Made by a program: the position numbers and the translations under genes. A stretch of 12,691 bases of DNA from a bacterium (GTDB lineage: Bacteria > Patescibacteriota > Minisyncoccia > Minisyncoccales > UBA10102), in contig JAUYJR010000037.1 of NCBI GenBank assembly GCA_030699255.1, positions 1 to 12,691 of the forward strand. Direction: 5' to 3'. Numbering within the stretch: position 1 is the stretch's first letter; each line of letters opens with the position of its first letter. A model generated the notes under the pieces. That model saw only the letters and a list, made by a program, of their open reading frames with translations. It made no database searches and was not told where the DNA came from. Positions 1 to 8,273 of the stretch are shown one piece after another.

Positions 1-408
1 CTTCAACTTCTCTTTGCGGCGGATCGCCTTTATCATTTGGAAAAAGAGATAATTCCGCTTTTAAAAAAGGGGGTGACTGTAATTTGTGATCGTTATTTTT
101 TTTCAACCGTAGCATTTGGTAATGTTGACGTGCAGGACAGACCATGGCTTTTATCAATCAACGAAAAGACGCTTTCTCCCGACCTTGTCATTCTTTTAAA
201 AGTATCCCCAAAGACGTGCATTGAACGCATCCGCGAAAACAGGCACAGCGTAGAACTTTTTGAGAGAGAAAAAATTCTTGAGAAGGTCTGGGAAACGTAT
301 AGCTGGCTTGCGAAAAAGTTTTCCTACACGAGAATAGTTGACGGAGAGAAACCAATAGAGCATGTTTCAGAAGCAATTCAAAACATTCTTATCAAGAAGT
401 TTTCATGA
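1..408 (+). CDS. tmk: thymidylate kinase (dTMP kinase), 5'-truncated by the window edge
   Basis: The enzyme phosphorylates dTMP to dTDP in the cytoplasm, an essential step of dTTP synthesis. The frame is open from base 1 and reads LLFAADRLYH, then CDRYFFSTVAF, which are the family's LLFAADR helix and DRY-x-x-ST-A signature around the nucleotide-binding site. A lid-like stretch (RIRENRHSVELFERE) and a C-terminal helix follow. 135 residues are visible against about 200-215 for the family, so roughly the first 70, including the P-loop, lie outside the window. An internal TTG at 37 is not the true start. The TGA stop overlaps the gatB ATG (ATGA), so the two are probably translationally coupled. 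Identification is firm; only the N-terminus is unseen. Confidence 0.93.
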   Translation, partial: LQLLFAADRLYHLEKEIIPLLKKGVTVICDRYFFSTVAFGNVDVQDRPWLLSINEKTLSPDLVILLKVSPKTCIERIRENRHSVELFEREKILEKVWETYSWLAKKFSYTRIVDGEKPIEHVSEAIQNILIKKFS

Positions 409-1850
409 ATTATATCCCGACCATAGGTCTTGAAATTCACGCTGAGCTCAATACCAAGAGCAAGATGTTTTGCTCTTGTCCAAATACCTCTCTTCAGGAA
501 GCTTCAAATACCAATATCTGTCCTGTTTGCATGGGGCATCCGGGAACCCTTCCGGTGGCAAACATGGAGGCGATTAAAAAAGTTTTGCTTGTGGGAAAGG
601 CGCTTTCATGCACACTTGCGAATATTTCCAAATTTGATCGAAAGCACTATTTCTATCCCGATCTCCCAAAAGGGTACCAGATTTCGCAGTATGACATGCC
701 ATTATGCAAGAAAGGCTTTTTACAAATTGGAGAAAAATCCGTACGCATTACTCGTATTCACCTGGAAGAAGACGCAGGAAAGCTCTTGCACCCTACAGGA
801 TCATCTCATACACTTGCAGACTACAATAGAGCAGGAACTCCTCTCATGGAGCTGGTTACGGAGCCTGATCTCTCATCTGCAAAAGAAGCCCAGCTGTTTG
901 CCCAGGAACTTCAGCTCATCTTGCGATACCTCAAAGCCTCTAATGCTGACATGGAGAAAGGGCAGATGAGGGTTGAAGTGAATATTTCGCTTTCCAAACA
1001 AAAAGAGCTTGGCACAAAAGTTGAAATTAAAAACCTCAACTCGTTTCGAGTAATGGAGCAAGCAATTTCTTTTGAAATTGAACGACAGACAAGTATTCTT
1101 GAACGCGGAGAGAAGGTTCAGCAAGAAACAAGAGGGTGGGACGAAAAGAAGAAAGAAACGTACGTTCAGCGGGAAAAAGAAGAAGCGCACGACTACCGCT
1201 ACTTCCCCGAGCCGGATCTTCCTCCCATTATGATAACCCAAGAACAGGTAAACGAAGTCCTAGCTCTTATGTCGGAACTCCCAAGCCAGCGCAGAGAGCG
1301 TTTCCAAAAAGAGTACGGTATCTCAGTAGATGGGGCTGAGCTCTTTACCCAACAGAAAGAACTTGGCGAATATTTTGAGAAAGTAGTGAGCGAGCTTGGA
1401 GAGAATCTCTCTTCCAAGGTTCTTGCGGAGCGGATTCGCTTGGCTACAAACTACATGCAGTCTGATCTTGTAGGAATTCTTCAGGGAAAACTCATAACAG
1501 ACAAGAGTGTTCGCCTAACTCCAGAAAACTTTGCAGAACTTATGATAATGCTGGAAGAGGGGAGTGTATCAAGCGCCATTGCCAAATCTTTGCTCAAAGA
1601 CATGGTGGAAACGGGGGCCGACCCAAGCAATCTCATGCAAGACAAGGGTATCTCCCTTATTCAAGAAGAGGGAGAGGTAGAATTTATCGCAAAAGAAATT
1701 GTTTTAAAGAACCCCAAAGCAGTAGAAGACTTTAAAAAAGGAAAAGGAAGTGCCTTGCAGTTTCTTGTGGGCCAGATGATGGCAGCTACAAAAGGAGCTG
1801 TAAACCCGGAAGTTGCAGCCTCTATTCTTATCACTCTTCTCAAAAAGTAA
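405..1850 (+). CDS. gatB: aspartyl/glutamyl-tRNA(Asn/Gln) amidotransferase subunit B
   Basis: GatB is the kinase/transamidase subunit of GatCAB. It binds Glu-tRNA(Gln) or Asp-tRNA(Asn), activates the side chain with ATP and amidates it with ammonia from GatA. Visible features: GLEIHAEL at the N-terminus, a zinc-site cysteine set (C23, C25, C39, C42), NICPVCMGHPGTLP, KVEIKNLNSFR, EEAHDYRYFPEPDLPP, and a C-terminal YqeY-like tail with VGQMMAATKGAVNPE. At 481 residues it is full length. The ATG overlaps the tmk stop by 4 nt. gatA and gatC are not in the window, so they must be elsewhere. Its presence suggests the cell makes Gln-tRNA and/or Asn-tRNA indirectly; whether GlnRS or AsnRS is absent cannot be judged here. 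Confidence 0.97.
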   Translation: MNYIPTIGLEIHAELNTKSKMFCSCPNTSLQEASNTNICPVCMGHPGTLPVANMEAIKKVLLVGKALSCTLANISKFDRKHYFYPDLPKGYQISQYDMPLCKKGFLQIGEKSVRITRIHLEEDAGKLLHPTGSSHTLADYNRAGTPLMELVTEPDLSSAKEAQLFAQELQLILRYLKASNADMEKGQMRVEVNISLSKQKELGTKVEIKNLNSFRVMEQAISFEIERQTSILERGEKVQQETRGWDEKKKETYVQREKEEAHDYRYFPEPDLPPIMITQEQVNEVLALMSELPSQRRERFQKEYGISVDGAELFTQQKELGEYFEKVVSELGENLSSKVLAERIRLATNYMQSDLVGILQGKLITDKSVRLTPENFAELMIMLEEGSVSSAIAKSLLKDMVETGADPSNLMQDKGISLIQEEGEVEFIAKEIVLKNPKAVEDFKKGKGSALQFLVGQMMAATKGAVNPEVAASILITLLKK

Positions 1851-1875
1851 TATTGTTTGCGTTTTTAATACATGA

Positions 1876-1898
1876 ACCATAGACTCTGAGCCTATGGT
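1876..1898 (+). terminator. hairpin downstream of gatB, weak terminator candidate
   Basis: ACCATAG (1876-1882) pairs with CTATGGT (1892-1898). The interior CTC/GAG can extend the stem past one A/C mismatch. The following sequence is pyrimidine-rich (CCTTTCGTTTCC) but has no clean T-run, so termination would be weak. It lies 26 nt after the gatB stop and upstream of the next promoter, the expected place for an operon end. Confidence 0.4.
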
Positions 1899-1970
1899 CC
1901 TTTCGTTTCCATGCAGTCCAATGCAGCTCGAATTGTGAATAGCCCAATGACGGGAGGAGGCTGGGTGCCC

Positions 1971-1999
1971 TTTACAAATTCTGTTGGTTATGGTAGAAT
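1971..1999 (+). promoter_or_regulatory. sigma70-type promoter of the cold-shock gene
   Basis: A TTTACA -35 (1971-1976), an exact 17-nt spacer and a TAGAAT -10 (1994-1999) with an extended -10 TGG immediately before it. The predicted start is near 2006, inside the 10-bp palindrome CCTTGCAAGG (2000-2009). This gives a leader of about 94 nt before the ATG at 2100. Confidence 0.75.
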
Positions 2000-2014
2000 C
2001 CTTGCAAGGGAGAG

Positions 2015-2050
2015 TTTCCTCATAAAAATATCGTCGAGTTTATGAGGAAA
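2015..2050 (+). promoter_or_regulatory. perfect 12-bp hairpin in the 5' leader of the cold-shock gene
   Basis: TTTCCTCATAAA (2015-2026) and TTTATGAGGAAA (2039-2050) are perfect inverted arms around a 12-nt loop. The hairpin begins about 9 nt after the predicted transcription start and ends 49 nt before the start codon. It has no T-run, so it does not look like a terminator. A role as an mRNA stabiliser, a temperature-responsive leader element as in some csp mRNAs, or a DNA operator is possible but inferred. Confidence 0.6.
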
Positions 2051-2099
2051 CCAAATATAAGGACAGAACCCTGAAATATTCACTAAGCCAATTGTATTC

Positions 2100-2297
2100 A
2101 TGGAAGGAACAATCAAAACCCTGACAGAAAAAGGATTTGGATTTATTGCCGTTGATGGCGAGGAGAAAGACCTGTTTTTTCACCAAAACGAACTCAAGGA
2201 TGTAAGCTTTGACGAGTTGAGAGTGGGAGACAAAGTGTCTTTTGAGAAGGCCGATTCCCCAAAGGGACCCAACGCAGTAAGCGTAGTGCGCATCTAA
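2100..2297 (+). CDS. cold-shock domain protein (CspA family)
   Basis: A 65-residue single OB-fold protein of the CspA type, which binds single-stranded RNA/DNA and melts mRNA structure. The sequence shows RNP1 (KGFGFI, residues 11-16), RNP2 (DLFFHQ, residues 24-29), the VGDKVSFE strand, and a C-terminal GPNAVSV strand, all in family order; family members are typically 65-70 residues. There is no clear Shine-Dalgarno sequence before the ATG; the region just upstream is AT-rich. The gene stands alone with its own extended -10 promoter, a structured leader of about 94 nt and a strong hairpin 18 nt after the stop, so it is a monocistronic unit. The family is secure; whether expression responds to cold is unknown. 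Confidence 0.93.
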   Translation: MEGTIKTLTEKGFGFIAVDGEEKDLFFHQNELKDVSFDELRVGDKVSFEKADSPKGPNAVSVVRI

Positions 2298-2315
2298 CTT
2301 TTTTAAGACTGATGC

Positions 2316-2354
2316 AACAGAAAACCAAGCTCAATATGAGCTTGGTTTTCTGTT
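2316..2354. terminator. bidirectional rho-independent terminator between convergent genes
   Basis: Perfect 18-bp arms AACAGAAAACCAAGCTCA (2316-2333) and TGAGCTTGGTTTTCTGTT (2337-2354) with an ATA loop. Because the arms carry AAAACC/GGTTTT, both strands show a U-rich 3' side. It sits between the + strand cold-shock gene and the - strand miaA, where a shared terminator is expected. Confidence 0.88.
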
Positions 2355-2374
2355 TAGATTCAACTTAAGGAAAA

Positions 2375-2389
2375 CTTGCCGCGGGCAAG
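2375..2389 (-). terminator. small hairpin terminator directly after miaA
   Basis: On the minus strand CTTGCC-CGC-GGCAAG is followed by TTTTCC. It begins 1 nt after the miaA TAA stop (2391-2393). The 6-bp GC-rich stem with a short T-tract is a plausible intrinsic terminator, backed up by the larger hairpin at 2316-2354. Confidence 0.65.
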
Positions 2390-2390
2390 C

Positions 2391-3302
2391 TTAGGGGGTG
2401 AGGAATGTTTTTGTGAGGGCATGAGCTTCTTGAGGAGAGGAAACCCAGTGGATACGCTTGTCTTTACCAAACCAGCGCATTTGGCGCTTGGCAAAGTTCC
2501 GAATATCTTGTTCTAAAGCTTTTGCCATTGCTTCCTTGGAAATTTTTGCCTGGAGAAATCGTGCCACCCAGCGATATTCAAGCCCCAGCTCCTCTAGCCT
2601 CTTCCACGACACTCCTTTTTTATGCAAGCTAGCAACTTCAGCCACCATACCCCGTTTCATACGCTGGATTAGTCGACTATGAATTCTTTCAAACAGCGTT
2701 TCTTCTTTATGCCGTATACCAAGAAACAATACGGGATAGGGGAGGGGTACAGAGTGTGGAAGGGGAACGGGTTGGCCCGTTGTAAGTACAATTTCAAGCG
2801 CTCGAATAAGTCTGCGCTTGTTTTGAGTTTCAATGGTTGTTGCTCTTGTGGGGTCCAATGCCTGCAGTTTTTTGTACAGCTCTTGCGCGGACTGTTTTTC
2901 AAGCTCCTGCCGCATTGCGGAATTCGGCTTTACCTCTGGCACCACAAGACCATCGCATACGGCATATACATAAAACGGAGAACCTCCTACAAGAAAAGGA
3001 ACACTTCCTTTCTTATGAATATTCTCCATGGCTTTGTACGTAAGCTTCTGATACTGCGAAACGGTAAACCTTCTCCTGGGAGACGCTACGTCTAAAAGGT
3101 GGTGGGGGATTTCTCTCTGTTCTTTTTGAGTTATCTTTCCCGACCCAATATCCAACCCCTTGTATACCTGCCTTGAATCGGCTGAAATAACTTCTCCGTT
3201 AAATTTCTTAGCAAGGAAAATCCCAAGGCCGCTCTTTCCAGACGCATTTGCCCCAACAATGGCAATCAGTTTTCTATGATGCCCTACTCTTGATCTCTTC
3301 AT
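2391..3302 (-). CDS. miaA: tRNA dimethylallyltransferase
   Basis: MiaA transfers a dimethylallyl group from DMAPP to N6 of A37 in tRNAs that read UNN codons, which stabilises codon pairing. From the ATG at 3302 the protein is 303 residues. It has a P-loop GANASGKS (17-24), the ISADSRQVYKGLDIGSGK signature with the conserved catalytic Asp, PHHLLD, VGGSPFYVYAVCDGL, the RRLIRALEI helix and a C-terminal KRQMRWF motif. The frame also extends to a TTG at 3317, but ATG 3302 needs only a short tail before the P-loop. Either start places the miaA 5' end inside the thrS 3' end (29 nt overlap with ATG), so it is the last gene of a dnaE-thrS-miaA unit. No good Shine-Dalgarno sequence precedes it. Confidence 0.95.
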   Translation of the reverse strand: MKRSRVGHHRKLIAIVGANASGKSGLGIFLAKKFNGEVISADSRQVYKGLDIGSGKITQKEQREIPHHLLDVASPRRRFTVSQYQKLTYKAMENIHKKGSVPFLVGGSPFYVYAVCDGLVVPEVKPNSAMRQELEKQSAQELYKKLQALDPTRATTIETQNKRRLIRALEIVLTTGQPVPLPHSVPLPYPVLFLGIRHKEETLFERIHSRLIQRMKRGMVAEVASLHKKGVSWKRLEELGLEYRWVARFLQAKISKEAMAKALEQDIRNFAKRQMRWFGKDKRIHWVSSPQEAHALTKTFLTP

Positions 3303-5019
3303 GCAGAAAGGCGGCAACGGCTTCTATTTTCATTGTACCAATGTCTCCTTTGCCTCGCTTTCTCACCGCAAAAGTTCCCTCCTTTTCTTCTTTTTCTCCC
3401 ACAATAAAGAGGTAGGGGATTTTTGCCTGCTCGCCCTCTCGAATCTTTTTTCCCAGAGTCTCCGAATGATCTCTCACAACAACGCGCAGGGCGGTGGCCG
3501 ATGCCTCTCGTAGGGCTTTTGCCGCATTATGCGCCAGCTCATTAAATTTGTCTGATACAGGAAGAATCCACGCGTGCTCGGGAGAAAGCCAGAGGGGAAA
3601 TGCTCCGGCATGGTGTTCTATGAGAACGCCAAGAAACCGCTCTGCCGATCCCGCAATGGCGCTGTGAATCATAATGGGCGTGCGGCGTTTGCCCTCTTCA
3701 TCAACATACTCAAGATTAAAGCGTTCCGGCATGGTAAAGTCCAGCTGAATAGTAGAGAGTTGCCATTCTCGCCCAAGAGAATCCTTTGCAATGAGATCCA
3801 TCTTGGGGCCATAAAACGCAGCTTCCCCTAAGGCTTCTTTGTAAGGAATACCTTGCTCTTTCAAGAGGTTTTTCATGAGAGCTTGAGACTTTTCCCATGT
3901 TGCATCTTCTCCCAAATACTGGTCTTTCTTTTCTTCGTCTCGCAGGGAAAGGCGAATCCAGTAGTTCATGCCGTATGTTTCCATGGCTTTCCGTATAGAA
4001 TCGAGCAGTTTGGCAAATTCTTCTTGAATCTGATCCTCTCTGCAGAAGCAGTGTCCATCATCTTGCGAAAAAGCTCGCAAGCGGGTAAGTCCTGAGAGCT
4101 CTCCCGGCTTCTCGTCTCGATAGAGATTGGCAAAATCCGCAATGCGCACGGGCAGGTCTCGGTAACTCCTTGTTTGAGAAGCATACACTTGCGTGTGCTG
4201 GGGACAGTTCATGGGTTTAAGGTAGTACTCCTCTTCCGTATAATTGGAGTGCACACGGAACATGTCTTCTCGGTATTTTTCGTAGTGTCCCGATGTTTTA
4301 AAGAGATCTGCCTTGTTCATTTGCGGAGTATGCACTTCTTGGTATCCCATGGCATCTCGCAACTCTTTTGAATATCCCTGAATTGCCCGTAACACCGTAG
4401 TTCCTTTGGGAGCATACACGGGAAGTCCGGGTCCAATGAGATCGGAAAAGACAAACAGCCCAAGATCCTTGCCCAGCTTGCGATGGTCACGTTTCTTTGC
4501 CTCCTCAATCATTGTAAGGTGGGCTTGGAGATTTTCTTTTGTTTCAAAAGCAAGTCCATAAATGCGAGTAAGCATAATGTTTTTCTCGTCTCCTCTCCAG
4601 TAGGCTCCCGATATATGAGAGAGAGTAAAACTCTCAGGATCAATAGTGCTCAAGTTTTCCGCGTGCCCCCCGCGACATAGGTCGGTAAATGACCCTGCGG
4701 TATAGAGGGTAATAGGGGAGCCATCTTGAACAATGCCATCCATGAGTTCTTGCTTATAGGGATTGTCCTTAAAATACTCCCTTGCCTCTTGTTCTGAAAC
4801 CTCTTTTCCCACAAACTCTTTGAATGTTGGGAGGAGCTCTCTCATCTTAGCCTCAATGGTTTTTAAATCTTCTTCTCCAACCGGAGAGGAAAACTCAAAG
4901 TCATAGTAAAATCCTGTCTCAATGGCAGGACCAAGTGTTGGTTTTGCATTGGGGTACAAGTCAAGCACAGCTGCGGCTAGGAGATGTGAGAGTGAGTGGC
5001 GAGTATGTTCTAGGTTCAT
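3274..5019 (-). CDS. thrS: threonyl-tRNA synthetase lacking the N-terminal TGS domain
   Basis: A class II synthetase that charges tRNA(Thr). The 581 residues begin directly in the editing (N2) domain: H8 and H12 (RHSLSH) plus C115 and H119 (CRGGH) match the four family editing residues that remove mischarged Ser-tRNA(Thr). The catalytic core follows with YYLKPMNCP, FANLYRDEKPGELSGLTRLRAF and SQDDGHCF. The three zinc/threonine ligands map to C272, H323 and H452. A C-terminal anticodon-binding domain starts near LSPEHAWILPVSD. The E. coli enzyme has about 642 residues, and the difference is the missing ~60-residue TGS domain. The gap to the dnaE stop upstream is 27 nt; the 3' end overlaps miaA. 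No Shine-Dalgarno is obvious before ATG 5019. Confidence 0.97.
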   Translation of the reverse strand: MNLEHTRHSLSHLLAAAVLDLYPNAKPTLGPAIETGFYYDFEFSSPVGEEDLKTIEAKMRELLPTFKEFVGKEVSEQEAREYFKDNPYKQELMDGIVQDGSPITLYTAGSFTDLCRGGHAENLSTIDPESFTLSHISGAYWRGDEKNIMLTRIYGLAFETKENLQAHLTMIEEAKKRDHRKLGKDLGLFVFSDLIGPGLPVYAPKGTTVLRAIQGYSKELRDAMGYQEVHTPQMNKADLFKTSGHYEKYREDMFRVHSNYTEEEYYLKPMNCPQHTQVYASQTRSYRDLPVRIADFANLYRDEKPGELSGLTRLRAFSQDDGHCFCREDQIQEEFAKLLDSIRKAMETYGMNYWIRLSLRDEEKKDQYLGEDATWEKSQALMKNLLKEQGIPYKEALGEAAFYGPKMDLIAKDSLGREWQLSTIQLDFTMPERFNLEYVDEEGKRRTPIMIHSAIAGSAERFLGVLIEHHAGAFPLWLSPEHAWILPVSDKFNELAHNAAKALREASATALRVVVRDHSETLGKKIREGEQAKIPYLFIVGEKEEKEGTFAVRKRGKGDIGTMKIEAVAAFLHEEIKSRAS

Positions 5020-5046
5020 TGTATTGGTGATAATTGCATTACTCTA

Positions 5047-8000
5047 TCATATTTCCTTGAGTTCTTCCACCTCATCTGCAACAAATTTGCGCTCTCCATT
5101 GCGTGAATCCGGCCTTCCTACAATAAACAGAATCTTATCCGGTTGCAGTAACGCTCCCTTCTCCTCATAGAGATTTGGAAAAATAACCACCTCTATTTTT
5201 TCAGTTAAATCTTCCAGCACAAGAAAGAGCATAGGCTTGCCGCTCTTTGTGATAATTTTTTTTGCGCTTGCCACAATACCGCATATGCGAATTTTTCCCG
5301 TTTGAGAGAGTTGTCCGCCCGAGTCTTCGTAAAGGCTTGCAATAGAAAATGCTTTACTTGCAATCATTGCGCTAAATCGCTTAAGGGGGTGGGAACTCAC
5401 GTACAAGCCTAGTAGTTCTTTTTCCCAACGAAGAATTTCTCGCTCTGTTGCGGGAGAAGCATCGTCTAAGACAAGGGAGGATGCCGCCTGCTCCATTGTT
5501 CCTCCAAATAAGGAGGTTTGAGAGCTGTTCTTGAGCTTCTCTCCTTCTCTAGCAACACTCAAGAGCTTGTCAATATTTGAGAGAAGACGGTTGCGCTCTC
5601 CAAACATATCAAACACGCCTGCTTTTACCATGCTTTCCAATGATTTTTTATTTAGGTCTCTTGAATGCACTCGCATGGCAAAATCTTGGATTGAGGCAAA
5701 GGGACCGTTTGTTTTTCGCTCCTCAATAATTACATCAACAATTTTCTCTCCAACATTCTTGATAGCCGATAGTCCAAAACGAATTTCGCTCTTGCTCGGC
5801 ACCACGCTAAAATGACTGAAGCTCTCATTAATGTCCGCAGAGAGCACCTCAACGCCCATTTTCTTGCACTCGTCTATTAAGAAGGCAACGCGTTCAATAT
5901 CCCCTCTATCTGCCGTTAAGAGCGCCGACATAAATTCAAGAGGATAGCGGGCTTTCAGCCAAGCTGTTTGGTAAGCAATAATGGCATAGGCTGCGGCATG
6001 GCTCCTGTTAAAACCGTATCGGGCAAACGGCAACATCCACTCCCATATCTGTTCAGCCACCACACGATTAATACTGTTTCTCACCATTCCTTCAATAAAC
6101 TTTCCTTTCTGTTCCAAGAGAAGAGATTCGATTTTCTTTCCCACGGCTTTTCGCAATACGTCTGCTTCTCCCACGGAGAATCCCGCCAGATCCGTTGCAA
6201 TGCGCATAAGCTGTTCTTGAAAGATACAAATTCCCTGGGTATTTTTTAAAATAGGCTCAAGAGAAGGGTGTAAGTACTCAATAGTTCTCCTCCCGTGCTT
6301 TCTTGCAATATATTCCGGAATAAGTTCCATGGGACCCGGGCGATAAAGGGCAATCATGGCAATGAGATCTTCAAATTCGGTAGGTCTCATTTCACGGAGG
6401 TATCGGCGCATACCCGAAGACTCCACTTGAAAAATTCCTATTGTATCAGCTCTCTGGAGCAGTTCAAACACCTTTTTATCATCATGTGGAATGCGCTCAA
6501 TGTCCACGTTTACCTTATTGATGGCATAAATACGCTTGAGTGTATCTTCAATAATGCTCAGGTTCTTGAGACCAAGGAAGTCCATTTTTAGAAGACCCAT
6601 GTCTTCTACACTCTTCATGTCATACTGCGTAACAATGTTCTTGTCCGCCTGCGTTGGGCGCTGGAGAGGAACGGACAACTGCAGGGGAGCAGAAGAAATA
6701 ACCACTCCGCACGCGTGTGTTGAGGCATGACGGGCAACTCCTTCCAATTTCTTTCCCAAGTCAATGAGACGCCGGGCTTTCTCTTCCGCGTCATAGAGTT
6801 CTCGGAACTCCTCTACATTATCCAGGGTCATTTGCAGGGAATGGGCAAAGGGAATCATCTTTGCCACTTTGTCGCAGTAGCCATATTCATAGTCAAGAGC
6901 TCTTCCCACGTCTCTAATCACCGCGCGAGCCGCCATAGTTCCAAACGTAATAATTTGAGCAACGTGATCCCTGCCATATCGTTCTGCTACATAATCGATA
7001 ACCTCATCCCGCCGGTGATCCGCAAAATCAAGATCAATATCAGGCATAGAGATACGCTCTCTATTGAGGAATCGGTCAAAAAGCAGGTTGTAGCGCAACG
7101 GATCAATGTTAGTAATATTAAGTACATATGACACAAGAGATCCTCCCGCGGATCCTCTTCCCGGGCCCACTACAATATGTTTGCTCTTTGCCCAGTTCAC
7201 AAGATCCTGCACAATAAGAAAGTAGGTGGCATACCCTGTTTGCGCAATAACCTGTAACTCGTCTTCTAAGCGTTCTTGAGCCAAGTGACCTAAAAGCTCC
7301 GGTTTTTTTTGTAATCCCTGAACAGCTAACTCTCGCAAGTACTCATCCGCGCTCTTTTCTTTGGGAAGAGGGTATGGAGGAAGTTGAATGTGCCCCAACT
7401 CCAGCTCAAATGAGCAAGAGTCCGCTATCTTGCAGGTATTTTCAACCGCTTCGGGCGTGTCTCTAAACATCTCCGCCATATCCTTGTGCCCCTTCATAGA
7501 GAAGTCATCGTGCCGCAGAGAAAGACGATCTTCGTCGTCTTGTTTTGCTCCCGTATTGATGAGCATGAGAACATCCTGGGCTTCGGCATCTTCTGGGCGC
7601 ATGTAGTGGCAATCAGCCGTAGCAACAAGGGGAATGCCGGTTTCCTGTGCAATTATCCTAATCTCTTTATTTACCTGGGCCTGGGCTGGAATATTTGGAT
7701 GATCTTGGATTTCAAGGTAGAAGTTGCCTTTTCCAAACAGCTTCTCGTAACGCAAAGCAAGCTCTTTTGCGTCATGAAGGCGACCCGCAAGAATCATTTG
7801 AGGAATCTTTCCTTTTAAGCATCCTGAGAGTGCAGTGAGTCCCTTTGCGTGTGTATCCAGGAGCTCTTCGTCAATTCTTGGCTTGTAATAAAATCCGTTT
7901 AGATGGGCTTCTGTTACCATGGCCACCAGATTTTGGTATCCTTCTTTGGTGCGAGCAAGCAACACAAAGTGATAACTCTTGTCATCAACTCCCGCTCGCT

Positions 8001-8235
8001 TCTGCGCCCTGCTCTCATGAGCAACGTATACTTCGCAACCAATGATGGGCTTGATTCCTCGAGCCTTTGCCTTTTTGTAAAACTCCACGGCGCCGTACAT
8101 AACGCCATGATCTGTTAACGCAACGCTCTCCATGCCCAATTCTTGGACACGATCAAGAAGCTGATCTATTTTTGCCAGCCCGTCAAGAAGAGAGTAGTGG
8201 CTGTGAACATGAAGGTGTACAAAAGAGTTTGCCAT
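5047..8235 (-). CDS. dnaE: DNA polymerase III alpha subunit (DnaE type)
   Basis: The replicative polymerase subunit, 1062 residues. In order: a PHP domain with its metal-site motifs (VHLHVHSHYSLLDG at 6-19, LTDHG near 40-44), GPGRGSAGGS (357-366), the catalytic PDIDLD (D401, D403) with third aspartate KMDFLGL (D552), a helix-hairpin-helix region (GLSAIKNVGEKI, about 821-832), an internal clamp-binding motif QTSLF (906-910) and an OB fold (about 982-1035). It ends soon after the OB fold, about 100 residues short of E. coli alpha, so the C-terminal tau-binding region is reduced or missing. The ATG at 8235 lies about 4 nt from the predicted transcription start. It is the first gene of the dnaE-thrS-miaA unit. 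No proofreading DnaQ-type domain is fused. Confidence 0.97.
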   Translation of the reverse strand: MANSFVHLHVHSHYSLLDGLAKIDQLLDRVQELGMESVALTDHGVMYGAVEFYKKAKARGIKPIIGCEVYVAHESRAQKRAGVDDKSYHFVLLARTKEGYQNLVAMVTEAHLNGFYYKPRIDEELLDTHAKGLTALSGCLKGKIPQMILAGRLHDAKELALRYEKLFGKGNFYLEIQDHPNIPAQAQVNKEIRIIAQETGIPLVATADCHYMRPEDAEAQDVLMLINTGAKQDDEDRLSLRHDDFSMKGHKDMAEMFRDTPEAVENTCKIADSCSFELELGHIQLPPYPLPKEKSADEYLRELAVQGLQKKPELLGHLAQERLEDELQVIAQTGYATYFLIVQDLVNWAKSKHIVVGPGRGSAGGSLVSYVLNITNIDPLRYNLLFDRFLNRERISMPDIDLDFADHRRDEVIDYVAERYGRDHVAQIITFGTMAARAVIRDVGRALDYEYGYCDKVAKMIPFAHSLQMTLDNVEEFRELYDAEEKARRLIDLGKKLEGVARHASTHACGVVISSAPLQLSVPLQRPTQADKNIVTQYDMKSVEDMGLLKMDFLGLKNLSIIEDTLKRIYAINKVNVDIERIPHDDKKVFELLQRADTIGIFQVESSGMRRYLREMRPTEFEDLIAMIALYRPGPMELIPEYIARKHGRRTIEYLHPSLEPILKNTQGICIFQEQLMRIATDLAGFSVGEADVLRKAVGKKIESLLLEQKGKFIEGMVRNSINRVVAEQIWEWMLPFARYGFNRSHAAAYAIIAYQTAWLKARYPLEFMSALLTADRGDIERVAFLIDECKKMGVEVLSADINESFSHFSVVPSKSEIRFGLSAIKNVGEKIVDVIIEERKTNGPFASIQDFAMRVHSRDLNKKSLESMVKAGVFDMFGERNRLLSNIDKLLSVAREGEKLKNSSQTSLFGGTMEQAASSLVLDDASPATEREILRWEKELLGLYVSSHPLKRFSAMIASKAFSIASLYEDSGGQLSQTGKIRICGIVASAKKIITKSGKPMLFLVLEDLTEKIEVVIFPNLYEEKGALLQPDKILFIVGRPDSRNGERKFVADEVEELKEI

Positions 8236-8245
8236 ACCGTTGTGT

Positions 8246-8273
8246 ATTGTACGTGTTTTCTATCGTTTGGCAA
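8246..8273 (-). promoter_or_regulatory. promoter of the dnaE-thrS-miaA unit
   Basis: On the minus strand TTGCCA (8273-8268) and TACAAT (8251-8246) are separated by 16 nt. The predicted start near 8239 would leave only about 4 nt before the dnaE ATG at 8235, too short for a Shine-Dalgarno site. Confidence 0.6.

Noticed and set aside
430..969. A 179-residue + strand frame inside gatB
   Set aside because: It is in another frame of a clearly coding gatB, with no family features; a shadow.
1911..2045. A 44-codon + strand frame between gatB and the cold-shock gene
   Set aside because: It spans the promoter and the hairpin of the cold-shock gene, lacks a ribosome site, and its translation has no recognisable features.
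2679..3095. A 138-residue + strand frame opposite miaA
   Set aside because: It is antisense to a well-conserved miaA and has no recognisable domain or ribosome site.
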